From Myxococcus landrumus (GTDB lineage Bacteria; Myxococcota; Myxococcia; Myxococcales; Myxococcaceae): a DNA stretch of 64,000 nt. Shown here in pieces: positions 1 through 7,459 of this stretch. The position numbers and the translations under genes are program-made. The notes beneath the pieces were generated by a model. The model was not told where the DNA came from. It saw only the letters and a program-made list of their open reading frames with translations, and did no database searches. Where the stretch lies: the NCBI RefSeq assembly GCF_017301635.1, contig NZ_CP071091.1, positions 8,176,501 to 8,240,500 of the forward strand, read 5' to 3'. Each line of letters starts with the position of its first letter. Positions within the stretch are counted from its first letter, which is position 1.

Positions 1-340
1 CCATGCCCAACTGGAACCGGCCCTGGCTCAGGTGGTCGATGAACGCGGAGCGCTCCGCGAGGCGGATGGGATGGTTGAAGCGCTGGGGGGCGAGCGCCGC
101 CGCGTGGCCCACGTGCATCCGCTTCGAGCCCATCGCGATGGCGGCGAGCATGACCTCCGGCGCGGAGCTGTGGCTGAACTCCCCCGCGGCGTGGTGCTCC
201 ACCTGCCACCAGACGCCGTAGCCCATCTCATCCGCCAGCCGCGCCTGCTCCAGCGTCTCCCGGATGAGCTGCTGCGTGGGGTCCGGCTGGGTCCACCGCT
301 CTTTCGGGTGTTGCATCTCTGAGAAGATATCGAGCCGCAC
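1..340 (-). CDS. LLM-class flavin-dependent oxidoreductase, N-terminal part (3' end outside window)
   Basis: The first 113 residues of a luciferase-like monooxygenase are read on the minus strand from a GTG at 340, preceded by a good ribosome site (GGGGGAGGA, about 6 bases upstream). The translation has the bacterial luciferase-like TIM-barrel start: an Arg-Leu-Asp-Ile-Phe beta strand, then an Ala-Asp-Glu-Met-Gly-Tyr helix end, and the Val-Glu-His-His-Ala segment typical of the family near residue 50. Members use reduced flavin (FMNH2) and oxygen; the substrate cannot be inferred here. The gene is divergent from the HAD hydrolase at 451 and is cut by the window edge, so length and C-terminus are unknown. 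Confidence 0.85.
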   Translation of the reverse strand, partial: MRLDIFSEMQHPKERWTQPDPTQQLIRETLEQARLADEMGYGVWWQVEHHAAGEFSHSSAPEVMLAAIAMGSKRMHVGHAAALAPQRFNHPIRLAERSAFIDHLSQGRFQLGM

Positions 341-450
341 GTCTGGTCCTCCCCCTGTCGACCTGGTGTTTCACGGAGTGTATCACTCAGGGTGAATCCC
401 GGAATGTGAGAACACGTGCCCGGCCCGCGCGGGCGGCGTATGCAGGGGGC

Positions 451-1098
451 ATGAGCCGCACTGACTCCCGTGGAATCCTCTTCGACCTCGACGGCACGCT
501 GGTGGACTCGCTGCCGGACATCATCGACAGCTTCCTGTACGCCTTCCCGGTGCATGGCTTTGCCGCTCCCACGTATGCACAGGTGCGGGAGCTCATCGGC
601 TATCCGCTGGATGTGATGTACGCGCGCTTCGCGCCCGAGCACGGCGTGCCCGCACTGTGCGCCACCTACCGGGAGCACTACTCCCGCAACTTCATCAATC
701 GCTCACGGCCCTACCCCGGCGTGAAGGAGGCCCTGGGGACGCTGCGGGAGCGCGGCTACCTGCTGGCGGTGGCCACCACCAAGAAGACCGCGTTCGCCCG
801 GCGCTTCGTGGACGCGATGGGGCTGGACGACGTGCTGCATCACGTCCAGGGCACGGATGACTTCCCGCACAAGCCCGCGCCGGACGTGCTCCACCGGGCG
901 CTCGCCGCGCTGGGCACCCAGGGGCTGTGGATGGTGGGAGACACCACGCTGGATTTGAAGGCAGGGCGAGCCGCGGGCCTCCGCACCTATGGTGTCACCT
1001 GGGGCACGCACCCGGTGGAGGCGCTGGCGGACGAATCCCCCGACGAGCTCCAGCCCGACTTGCGGAGATTGCTGGAGCACCTTCCTCCCTTGTCTTGA
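451..1098 (+). CDS. HAD-superfamily hydrolase, phosphoglycolate phosphatase-like
   Basis: A 215-residue soluble protein of the haloacid dehalogenase superfamily. Motif I is DLDGT with nucleophile Asp12 and acid/base Asp14; motif II is the Thr in VATT near residue 108; the Lys of HKPAPD and the GDTTLDLKAG motif IV follow in order. The cap between motifs I and II is small and helical, as in Gph/PpaX-type phosphatases, which remove phosphate from phosphoglycolate or similar small metabolites. An in-frame start lies 45 bases upstream, but the ATG at 451 follows an AGGGGG site and begins just before motif I. The Rieske gene starts 23 bases after its stop, so the two are probably cotranscribed. The substrate is not determined by sequence. 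Confidence 0.88.
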   Translation: MSRTDSRGILFDLDGTLVDSLPDIIDSFLYAFPVHGFAAPTYAQVRELIGYPLDVMYARFAPEHGVPALCATYREHYSRNFINRSRPYPGVKEALGTLRERGYLLAVATTKKTAFARRFVDAMGLDDVLHHVQGTDDFPHKPAPDVLHRALAALGTQGLWMVGDTTLDLKAGRAAGLRTYGVTWGTHPVEALADESPDELQPDLRRLLEHLPPLS

Positions 1099-1121
1099 GT
1101 CGCTCGCTATACTTGGAAAGT

Positions 1122-2177
1122 ATGGAGAGACTCCCTGACGTCCTCGGTCATTTTCATCCCGTGCTCCCGGTGCAGTCCCTGGGGCGCAAACCGGTGAAAG
1201 TCGAGGTGGCGGGCAGGGGGTACGTGCTGTTCCGGGACGCGCAGGGGCGTCCCGCGGCGCTGGCGGACCAGTGCCCTCACCGGTTCGCGCCGCTGTCGAA
1301 GGGGCGCGTCGGCTCCGATGGGCGGCTCCAGTGCCCGTATCACGGCTGGCGCTTCGACTCGGAGGGGCGAGGCTTCAATCCCAGTCAACCGGACCTGCGT
1401 CACTGCGACGTGCGCAGCTTCCAGGTGGCCGAGCACCGTGGCTACCTGTGGCTGGCGCACCGTGAGACGCCGCTGTCCGCGCTGCCAGAGCTGCCCTTGA
1501 ATGATGGGTATGTCTTTGGCGGCAGCTTCTCGACGCTGTTCGAGTCGCCGCTGCACGTGGCCATCGACAACTTCAGCGAGGACGAGCACACGCCCTACGT
1601 CCACACGCGGCTGGGATGGGATGACCCGCATGCGCACCAGGTGGACTTCGAGGCGCGCAATCTCGAGGACCGCACGGAGGTCGTCTACCAGGCGCCACAG
1701 CGGCCCGCGGCCTTGATGATGCTCTTGGGGGTGTACAACGGCGACGCGTTCCGCAACGAGTGGGTGTTCCGCTTCGACCCCGTGCATGCCCAGTACACGG
1801 TGAGCTGGGTGTCGCCGAAGGGGGAGACGCGCCCGTTCGTCACCCGCGCCAACATCTTCTTCGTGCCGGAGACGCCCACCCGGACGCGCCTGGTCGTGTT
1901 CTCCTTCCTGCGCTGCGTGCAGCCGCTGATGCGGCCCCTGCTTCCGGTGGCGGCGAAGGCGGCCCGCATGCTCACCGCGTGGGAGGTGCGCGACGATGCC
2001 CGCTTCATCCCCGTCGTCGCGGGCACGCCCTACAGCCACAAGGGCATGCGGCTGGACCGGTACGACAAGCCGCTCGTGCATCAACGAAGGCTTTTGGAGC
2101 GCATCTACTTCGGTCAACTCCCGGCCGCGAAGGACGAGGACTCGCCGGTGGAGCTGGTGCGCGAAGCGGTAGGCTGA
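1122..2177 (+). CDS. Rieske [2Fe-2S] aromatic ring-hydroxylating/demethylating oxygenase
   Basis: A 351-residue terminal oxygenase component. The Rieske cluster ligands are Cys51-x-His53 and Cys71-x2-His74. The mononuclear iron site lies in the segment around residues 150-161 (Asn150, Asp154, His156 and His161, spacing H-x4-H). The family oxidises or demethylates aromatic or chlorophyll-like substrates with electrons from a separate reductase; no reductase or ferredoxin gene is adjacent. Length and N-terminal Rieske placement resemble vanillate demethylase/pheophorbide oxygenase-type alpha subunits. The ATG at 1122 is chosen because it follows GGAAAG and gives the normal N-terminus; an upstream in-frame extension overlaps the HAD gene. 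The sigma factor gene begins 6 bases after the stop. Confidence 0.9.
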   Translation: MERLPDVLGHFHPVLPVQSLGRKPVKVEVAGRGYVLFRDAQGRPAALADQCPHRFAPLSKGRVGSDGRLQCPYHGWRFDSEGRGFNPSQPDLRHCDVRSFQVAEHRGYLWLAHRETPLSALPELPLNDGYVFGGSFSTLFESPLHVAIDNFSEDEHTPYVHTRLGWDDPHAHQVDFEARNLEDRTEVVYQAPQRPAALMMLLGVYNGDAFRNEWVFRFDPVHAQYTVSWVSPKGETRPFVTRANIFFVPETPTRTRLVVFSFLRCVQPLMRPLLPVAAKAARMLTAWEVRDDARFIPVVAGTPYSHKGMRLDRYDKPLVHQRRLLERIYFGQLPAAKDEDSPVELVREAVG

Positions 2178-2183
2178 CGGGCC

Positions 2184-2786
2184 ATGAGCCTGGATGCCCG
2201 CGTCGTCGAGATTCTGGTGGCCGAGCGCAGACGCTTCCTCGCGTTCCTGGCCCCGCGCGTGGGCAGCCCCGAGGAGGCCGAGGAGGTCCTCCAGCTCGCC
2301 CTGGTGAAGGGGCTGGAGAAGAGCGAGGGGCTCCGGGACGAGGAGAGCGCGGTGGCGTGGTTCTACCGGCTCCTGCGCAACATCCTCGTGGACCGGCACC
2401 GCAAGGCCCAGCGCGAGTCGCGCATCCTCGCCGCGGAGGACGCCGAGGCGCCCAGGACGACCGAGGACACGGACGCGTTGGAGACGTCGGTGTGCGCGTG
2501 CGTCGCGGAGCTGACGGACACCCTCAAGCCCGAGTACTCGGAGGCCATCCGCCGCGTGGACCTGGAGGGGACGCCTGTCTCCGTCTTCGCCCGCGAGGAA
2601 GGGCTCACCGCCAACAACGCCGCCGTCCGGCTGCACCGGGCGCGACAGGCCCTGGGCAAGCGCCTCATCGAGCTGTGTGGCACCTGCTGCACCCACGGCT
2701 GCGTGGACTGCGCCTGCGGTGAGGCGGGTCGTCCACGCGTCACCTCCGAGAGCTGCGCGAGGGTCGCGTCAAAGGGGCGGGTGTAA
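2184..2786 (+). CDS. ECF-type RNA polymerase sigma factor with Cys-rich C-terminal tail
   Basis: A 200-residue group IV (ECF) sigma factor. Region 2 covers roughly residues 10-75, including the AWFYRLLRNILVDRHRK helix; region 4 lies at about 110-160 (helix-turn-helix around SVFAREEGLT). After region 4 a tail contains six closely spaced cysteines (165, 168, 169, 173, 176, 178) plus a His at 171, and one later Cys at 191. No anti-sigma gene is adjacent. Cys-rich tails that sense metals directly are known in the myxobacterial CorE-type (ECF44) factors, so metal or redox control of this factor is a reasonable inference, not shown. It is followed by a membrane methyltransferase 72 bases downstream, probably in the same operon. 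Confidence 0.85.
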   Translation: MSLDARVVEILVAERRRFLAFLAPRVGSPEEAEEVLQLALVKGLEKSEGLRDEESAVAWFYRLLRNILVDRHRKAQRESRILAAEDAEAPRTTEDTDALETSVCACVAELTDTLKPEYSEAIRRVDLEGTPVSVFAREEGLTANNAAVRLHRARQALGKRLIELCGTCCTHGCVDCACGEAGRPRVTSESCARVASKGRV

Positions 2787-2858
2787 TGCCGCTCCGAGCC
2801 CAGGCGTCCACCTGGCGACCGGGCGGCTCGAGGCCGCTCCCGCCGCCGAGGCTCTCGC

Positions 2859-3497
2859 ATGGACGCCGAAACCTTCCACCGCATCGCGCTGCCCGTCAGC
2901 GCCGTCGCCTTCCTCCTCTTCGCCATGGTGCTGCCCACGGTGCGGCTGCGCCGGCGCACGGGCCGCGAGGCCTTTGTCTTCCACCGCCGCGCCAACGCGT
3001 TCCAGCGCGTGATGGGCGTGTGCATGGGCGTGTTCATCCTGGGCGTGACGGCCTGGAGCGCCCTGTACGCGGCGCTGGGCGCGGCGGCGTTGGGCGTGTG
3101 GCCGGTGCCGGAGACGGTGCGGTGGCTGGGGTGGGGCGCGGTGGCGGCGGGGCTCGTCGTCGTGCGGGTGGCCCAGGTGCAGATGGGCGCGTCGTGGCGC
3201 ATCGGCATCGACCGTGAGCACACCGCGCTGGTGACGGACGGCCTGTTCTCCGTCGTCCGCAATCCCATCTTCGCGGGCATGTTGTGGGTGATGACCGGTA
3301 TTACCGTCGTGACGCCCAGCGCGTGGACGTGGATGGCGTGGGCCGACTACGTGCTGCTCGTGTCGCTCCAGGTCCGGCTGGAGGAGGAGCACCTGCTCGG
3401 CCTGCATGGGGAGGTGTACCGCGACTACGCGGCGCGGGTGGGCCGCTTCATCCCCGGCGTAGGTCGCCTGGGGGCGCGTGAAGTCGTGGCTTCTTGA
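2859..3497 (+). CDS. Isoprenylcysteine carboxyl methyltransferase (ICMT)/PEMT-family membrane protein
   Basis: A 212-residue integral membrane protein with about four to five hydrophobic helices. The C-terminal third has the ICMT/phospholipid methyltransferase signature: GASWRIG, then LVTDGLFSVVRNP, then the RLEEEHLL...GEVYRDYAARVGRFIP block that binds S-adenosylmethionine and forms the active site. Bacteria lack prenylated CaaX proteins as main substrates, so the methyl acceptor (lipid, small molecule or thiol) is unknown. It lies directly downstream of the Cys-rich ECF sigma factor and may be its target or partner. The ATG at 2859 has only a weak GAGG upstream. A strong inverted repeat follows at 3513. 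Confidence 0.83.
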   Translation: MDAETFHRIALPVSAVAFLLFAMVLPTVRLRRRTGREAFVFHRRANAFQRVMGVCMGVFILGVTAWSALYAALGAAALGVWPVPETVRWLGWGAVAAGLVVVRVAQVQMGASWRIGIDREHTALVTDGLFSVVRNPIFAGMLWVMTGITVVTPSAWTWMAWADYVLLVSLQVRLEEEHLLGLHGEVYRDYAARVGRFIPGVGRLGAREVVAS

Positions 3498-3512
3498 AGG
3501 AAGGCCGTCTTG

Positions 3513-3539
3513 CTTCGTGGAGCCCGCTGCTCCACGAAG
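3513..3539. terminator. Bidirectional hairpin between convergent genes
   Basis: A perfect 11-bp inverted repeat (CTTCGTGGAGC / GCTCCACGAAG) with a 5-base loop sits between the ends of two convergent genes (stops at 3497 on plus and 3567 on minus). Placement and strength fit a shared transcription terminator, although no long T run follows on either strand. Confidence 0.65.
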
Positions 3540-3566
3540 TCCCGACGGGTGTCCGCGTGGTCGGCG

Positions 3567-3779
3567 TCAGTGCGCCGGTTGAGCGGGCTCCTGGTAGGGC
3601 TTTTGTCCGGTGCCCGCGCGGGCCTCGAACGCATTGCAACCGCTCGCGCCAGAGACCTTCAGGTCGAACGCCTTCAAGTCCGCCTGGGTGCAGCGCTGCG
3701 TCTCATTGTCGCTGGGATTGGGATTGTTGCTGCTGAAGTAGCGGCAACTCTTGCAGTTGCCCCACTGTCCTGCCGCCAT
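3567..3779 (-). CDS. Small four-cysteine protein, unknown function
   Basis: A 70-residue soluble protein starting at an ATG preceded by a strong AGGAGG site (6 bases away), which supports translation. Cysteines at 9, 12, 30 and 48 (CKSC, then single Cys in QRC and SGC) could bind a metal ion or iron-sulfur cluster; the CxxC-x17-C-x17-C spacing is regular. The C-terminus is rich in Pro, Gln and Ala. No signal peptide is seen. It lies downstream of the TolC-like gene on the same strand, separated by about 150 bases and a hairpin, so it probably has its own promoter. I do not recognise a named family. Confidence 0.75.
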   Translation of the reverse strand: MAAGQWGNCKSCRYFSSNNPNPSDNETQRCTQADLKAFDLKVSGASGCNAFEARAGTGQKPYQEPAQPAH

Positions 3780-3885
3780 GGTGACCTCCTCGGAAAAAAG
3801 GGGGGTACTGCTGCCTTCCTTCCGAGGGTGGGGCTGGTGATGGACCCTCACAAGCGCCGAGGGCCACCAGCCTGGGAGGCGCCTG

Positions 3886-3914
3886 GCCCGGCGCTCGAAG
3901 TGGGAGCGCCGGGC
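3886..3914 (-). terminator. Hairpin downstream of the TolC-like gene
   Basis: A perfect 11-bp inverted repeat (GCCCGGCGCTC / GAGCGCCGGGC) with a 7-base loop starts 17 bases past the TolC-like stop codon. It probably ends that transcript or stabilises its 3' end; no T run follows. Confidence 0.5.
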
Positions 3915-3930
3915 AGGTGTCACCTCACGA

Positions 3931-5355
3931 CTACTGCTGCGGCGCGGGCTGCTGCTCCGGCGGGGCCGGCTGCTCCTGCGTCGCGGGCTGCAGCGGGTGC
4001 TGCTCCGTGGCGCCGGGAAGCGGCTGCGCCACCGGCGCCGCCACATCCTCTTCCTTCAGGTCGGAGCCCAGCGGACGCGCCTCGAACGCACCCACCGAGC
4101 GCAGCAGGCGCAGCGCGGCGACGGAGGCCTGGAGACGCTCGGCCACCAGGCCGATTTCCGCGCTGGTCAGCGCGGTGTTGGCGTCGGCGACTTCCAGGTA
4201 CGTGGCGACGCCGGCCTTGAAGGAGACGTCGGTGAGGCGCTGGGACTCACGCGCCAGCTCCACCGTCTGCTCCGCCTTGAGGCGGTTGGCCAGGGCGCTC
4301 TGCAAGTCCAACTGCGAGCGCTGCACTTCCTCGCGCGCCGTCAGCTCCGCCTTGCGGGCGTTGGCCTGGGCCTCGACGATCTTCGCGGACGCCTCCGTGA
4401 GGTTGGCCTCGCGCAGACCGCCGTCCCAAATCGTCCAGTTGGCACCGAAGGTGACCAGCCAGATGTCGTTGCTGCCCTGGAAGCCCGCCGCGTTGGCGAT
4501 GCGGTAGGTGGCGGTGACGCCCAGGGTGGGCAGGTAGCTGAACCACACGCCGCGCTTGTTGATGCGCGCCAGCTCCGTGGTCTCCCGGGCGGCGGCCACG
4601 TCCGCGCGCTGCTCCAGCGAGCGCTGCACCAGCACCTCGGTCTCCGTCTGCACCGGCACCTGCGGCTCGGGCGGCGGGGCCACCTCGAAGTCGCCGCTGT
4701 CCACGTTCAGCAGCGTGGCCAGCACCAGCTTGGCGGACGCCAGCGCGTTGCGGGCGCGGATGAGGTCCTGCTCCGCGCGGGACAGGTCCTGCTCGGCGCG
4801 CAGGAGCGCGACGCGCGTCACGGTGCCCGCGTCGAAGCGCACCTTGGTGTCCTTGGCGCGAGCGCCATTGAGGTCCACCAGGCGCTCCTGCACCGTCACC
4901 GCCTGGGCCTGCGCCGCGGCGCCGTAGTACGCCTGCGCCACGCCGAAGAGGATTTCACGGCGCGCCTGCTCCACCGTGAGCTCCGCGACGCGCTCGCTCT
5001 TGTAGGCGGCCTGGATTCCCGCCCAGAGCTGGGGGGCGATGATGGCCTGACGCGCCTCGGCCTGGAACGAGCGCTGGACGAGCGGCTGGATGACGACCGG
5101 CTCGGGACCGAGCGGGCCCGGGGGAATGACGGCCGCGTTGGAGTTGCGGATGATGGCGCCGCCCACGGTGATGGTGGGCAGATAGCCAGACCACGCCTTG
5201 CGAGACGCGGTGTCTGCCTGCCGCAGCCGAGCTTGGGCCGCCTTCAGGTCCAGGTTCTCCTTGCGGGCCTGGGTGAGTGCGTCCTGCAGGGTCAGTACGG
5301 GGGGCGGTGCCGCGGCCAGGCTGGCCGCCAGGGTCAACGCCAGAAGTGAACTCAT
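3931..5355 (-). CDS. TolC-family outer-membrane efflux protein
   Basis: A 474-residue exported protein. A signal peptide of about 15 residues (MSSLLALTLAASLAAA) is followed by the outer-membrane efflux domain: the repeated long-helix pattern with LTLQDALTQA near residue 22 and the second repeat starting near residue 240, with LEVADANTALTSAEIGL near the end of the second helical arm. Such proteins trimerise into a periplasm-spanning exit duct for RND, ABC or MFS pumps. The last 50 residues are a Pro/Gln/Glu-rich tail not needed for the fold. No pump gene is adjacent. It is divergent from a MarR regulator, whose likely operator lies in the shared upstream region, suggesting MarR control. The ATG at 5355 follows purine-rich GAGGAGG/AGAGG sequence. 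Confidence 0.9.
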   Translation of the reverse strand: MSSLLALTLAASLAAAPPPVLTLQDALTQARKENLDLKAAQARLRQADTASRKAWSGYLPTITVGGAIIRNSNAAVIPPGPLGPEPVVIQPLVQRSFQAEARQAIIAPQLWAGIQAAYKSERVAELTVEQARREILFGVAQAYYGAAAQAQAVTVQERLVDLNGARAKDTKVRFDAGTVTRVALLRAEQDLSRAEQDLIRARNALASAKLVLATLLNVDSGDFEVAPPPEPQVPVQTETEVLVQRSLEQRADVAAARETTELARINKRGVWFSYLPTLGVTATYRIANAAGFQGSNDIWLVTFGANWTIWDGGLREANLTEASAKIVEAQANARKAELTAREEVQRSQLDLQSALANRLKAEQTVELARESQRLTDVSFKAGVATYLEVADANTALTSAEIGLVAERLQASVAALRLLRSVGAFEARPLGSDLKEEDVAAPVAQPLPGATEQHPLQPATQEQPAPPEQQPAPQQ

Positions 5356-5677
5356 AACCGCCTCTGCCTCCTCGTGGGGTCCGCGCCGGCGCGAGCCCCA
5401 GTCCGTCCTCGATGGACGAATTGCTACGGGTTGTGTCTCTCGCGCGCGTGCCCAGGCGTCATGCCCGGCCGCGTGAACAGCGTCAGGAATTCAGCGCGCC
5501 GCGCCGAACCGGCTCTTATGAAGGTCATCCGCCGCCGCATCACGTCTCACGGTCCTGCTTTGAGGTCCGGCACGACATAGGCCATGTCGGTCCATTTTGG
5601 AAGCTCCGGAATGTAGTAACCCTCAATATTTGATGAAGTCAATTGTTTAGGTGCCTGGGGCGAATTACGATGGGGGC
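5356..5677. other. Divergent intergenic region, TolC-like gene / marR
   Basis: A 322-base gene-free stretch. The tolC-proximal half is GC-rich and contains the perfect palindrome CGCGCCGGCGCG at 5382-5393. The marR-proximal 70 bases are AT-rich and carry the operator-like inverted repeat listed separately. Promoters for both genes must lie here; I could not fix -35/-10 boxes with confidence. Confidence 0.6.
5625..5647. promoter_or_regulatory. Putative MarR operator
   Basis: An imperfect inverted repeat, AATATTTGA - TGAAG - TCAATTGTT, with 9-base arms (7 of 9 paired) and a 5-base centre. Size, AT-richness and position, about 30 bases before the marR start and between it and the divergent TolC-like gene, match MarR-family operators. 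It would allow autoregulation and control of the efflux gene. Confidence 0.5.
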
Positions 5678-6163
5678 ATGAGCTCGAGCAGCGAGAATCT
5701 GGGGCGACGGGGGAAGTCACCGCACTCCGGGCTGGACGCCCAGGAACCCGATGAGGCCCTGTCCAAACAGGCCTGGGCGCTCTTGTTCGAGTTGATGAGC
5801 GCCCACATGCGCAACTTCCCCGCCCTGGCGGCGGAGTTCGAGCTGTCCCCGGTGCAGGCGCACGTGGTGCGTCAGCTGGGGGAAGGCCCGCTGGCGATGA
5901 GTACGCTGGCCAACTATCTGTCCTGCGACGCGTCCAACGTGACGGGCCTGGTGGACCGGATGGAGGCGCGCGGGCTGGTGGAGCGGCGCAGCAGCGAGCA
6001 GGACCGGCGCGTGAAGATGCTGGTGTTGACGGAGGCGGGCGCGGCGTTGCGCGAGCGGCTCCTGGAGCGCATGGCGGAGCCCCCGGAGCTCATCGCCGCG
6101 CTGGCGGACGAGGACCTGCGCGCGCTGCGGGACATCATGCGCCGCGCGCTGCGCCCGCAGTAG
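5678..6163 (+). CDS. MarR-family transcriptional regulator
   Basis: A 161-residue protein with the MarR winged-helix fold: dimerisation helices at the N-terminus (ALLFELMSAHMRNF) and C-terminus (DLRALRDIMRRAL), and a central helix-turn-helix with GPLAMSTLANYL, recognition helix DASNVTGLVDRMEARGLVER, and the wing with the conserved DRR (EQDRRVKMLVLT). MarR proteins usually repress genes for efflux or stress and release DNA on binding a phenolic or other ligand. The ATG at 5678 is used because GGGGG stands 1-6 bases upstream and an earlier in-frame GTG (5651) would start within the likely promoter. Divergent from the TolC-like gene, its likely target. Confidence 0.9.
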   Translation: MSSSSENLGRRGKSPHSGLDAQEPDEALSKQAWALLFELMSAHMRNFPALAAEFELSPVQAHVVRQLGEGPLAMSTLANYLSCDASNVTGLVDRMEARGLVERRSSEQDRRVKMLVLTEAGAALRERLLERMAEPPELIAALADEDLRALRDIMRRALRPQ

Positions 6164-6173
6164 CGGCGGTGCG

Positions 6174-6194
6174 CGGGGCCTCGAGCGGGCCCCG
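6174..6194. terminator. Hairpin between convergent marR and tonB
   Basis: A 7-bp GC-only inverted repeat (CGGGGCC / GGCCCCG, 7-base loop) lies in the 39-base gap between the two convergent stop codons. It is a plausible bidirectional terminator; no T run. Confidence 0.4.
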
Positions 6195-6202
6195 GCGTCA
6201 CC

Positions 6203-7006
6203 TCAGTCCAAGAGGAACGTGTACGAGTACTTCATCTCCGTGGAGACGGGCTCGCCGCCCTTGATGGCGGGCTTGAAGCGGAAGCGCTTGATGGCGTCTC
6301 GCGCGGCCTCGTTGAGTCCGTAGCCGGGGCCGGAGAGCACCTTGACGGCGACCACGCGTCCCTCATGGTCGATGGTGATGGACAGCGTCACCGTGCCTTC
6401 GATGCCCGCGCGCCGCGCCTCTTCCGGGTAGGGAATCTTCACCTCGGAGGCCACGGTGGGCTCCGAGTCCACCTGGTAGATGGGCGTGTACTTCGGCGCC
6501 GAGTACGCCTTCACGTCCTTGGGGTCCTTCGCGGTGGCGGCCACCTGGCCGTAGGCGGTGTTGCCCACGGGCGCGGCGAAGGAGCCGGCGCTGGTGGTGG
6601 AGGACATCGTCATGCCCACCACGAGCGGCGGAGGCTTGGCCTGGGGCGTGGGCGGAGGCGGCTCGTTGGGCGGAGGCGGCGCCTGCTCCGGCGGAGGCGG
6701 CACGGGCTTGGGCGCCTCGGCCACCTTGATCGGCGGGGGCTTCACCGGCTTGGGCTTGGGCGGCGGAGGCTTGGGCTCCTCCTTCTTCTCCTCGGGCGGA
6801 GGTGGTGGAGGCGGCTTCGTCACCTCCACCATGACCAGCTCGACGGGGCGCTGCGCGACGGGGCGCGGGCGCTCGGCGATGCGGTTGAGCCACCAGAATC
6901 CCACGCCGTGCAGCGCGAGCGACACGAGCGTGAAGATGACCACCACCCGCGAGGCGTTGTCCCTGCGGGGGATGACGGAGTTGTCGTCGAGGACCGCCTG
7001 ACTCAT
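6203..7006 (-). CDS. tonB: TonB-family energy transducer
   Basis: A 267-residue inner-membrane protein: short cytoplasmic N-terminus, one membrane helix at about residues 22-42, a periplasmic Pro/Lys/Glu-rich spacer (about 65-130), then the TonB C-terminal domain (about 190-267) with IPYPEEARRAGIEGTV and the terminal RFRFKPA...YSYTF block. TonB carries energy from the proton gradient to outer-membrane receptors that import iron complexes or other large solutes. It is the last gene of an exbB-exbD-tonB operon, starting 15 bases after exbD. No TonB-dependent receptor is in the window, so the transported substrate is unknown. Confidence 0.93.
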   Translation of the reverse strand: MSQAVLDDNSVIPRRDNASRVVVIFTLVSLALHGVGFWWLNRIAERPRPVAQRPVELVMVEVTKPPPPPPPEEKKEEPKPPPPKPKPVKPPPIKVAEAPKPVPPPPEQAPPPPNEPPPPTPQAKPPPLVVGMTMSSTTSAGSFAAPVGNTAYGQVAATAKDPKDVKAYSAPKYTPIYQVDSEPTVASEVKIPYPEEARRAGIEGTVTLSITIDHEGRVVAVKVLSGPGYGLNEAARDAIKRFRFKPAIKGGEPVSTEMKYSYTFLLD

Positions 7007-7021
7007 GAACCGGGCCTTGCG

Positions 7022-7456
7022 TCAGGGTGTGGCGGGCGCGGCCGCGGGGGCCACGTCCTTCTCGATGTTGAGCGCGAACTTGGCGATGCCCTGGCCCTTC
7101 ACCGTGTCGATGAGCCGCATCACCTGTCCGTACGCGATGCTCTGGTCGGCGCTGATGATGGCGCGGGTGTCCTTGTCCTTGGCGACGGCCTCGGCCACCT
7201 TCCGCGTCAGCTCCGCGTCCGTCACGTGGGCGCCGTCGAAGTAGAGCTTCCCTTCCTTGTCGAGCACCACGTTGACCAGGCCCTGCACCGTCTCGCCGCC
7301 GTTGGCCGCGCGGGGCAGGTCCACCTCCACCGTCTCACGGACGATGAAGTTGGCGGTCACCATGAAGATGATGAGCAGCACCAGCACGACGTCCACGAGC
7401 GGCGTGACGTTGATGCCCGTGATTTCCTCTTCGTTGTCCTGCGCGCCTCCGGCCAT
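7022..7456 (-). CDS. exbD: Biopolymer transport protein ExbD/TolR family
   Basis: A 144-residue protein with a short cytoplasmic start, one membrane helix (about residues 17-39) holding the ExbD/TolR proton-path Asp (INVTPLVDVVLVLLIIFMV, Asp22), and a periplasmic domain with the REVTVEVDLP-like strand and the SADQSIAYGQVMRLIDTVKGQGI segment. ExbD works with ExbB as the proton-driven motor of TonB. It starts 3 bases after exbB and is followed by tonB; translation is probably coupled. Confidence 0.93.
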   Translation of the reverse strand: MAGGAQDNEEEITGINVTPLVDVVLVLLIIFMVTANFIVRETVEVDLPRAANGGETVQGLVNVVLDKEGKLYFDGAHVTDAELTRKVAEAVAKDKDTRAIISADQSIAYGQVMRLIDTVKGQGIAKFALNIEKDVAPAAAPATP

Positions 7457-7459
7457 GGA

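Noticed and set aside
361..420. Operator between the first two divergent genes (TCAC...GTGA pair at 383-395)
   Set aside because: Arms of four bases are too short to distinguish from chance.
1107..2696. Long open frame on the minus strand (about 529 codons)
   Set aside because: It lies antisense to the Rieske oxygenase and sigma factor genes and gives Arg/His/Gly-rich, low-complexity protein typical of high-GC shadow frames.
5382..5393. CGCGCCGGCGCG palindrome as an operator
   Set aside because: GC-only 12-base palindromes are frequent by chance in such DNA; no second copy or promoter context.
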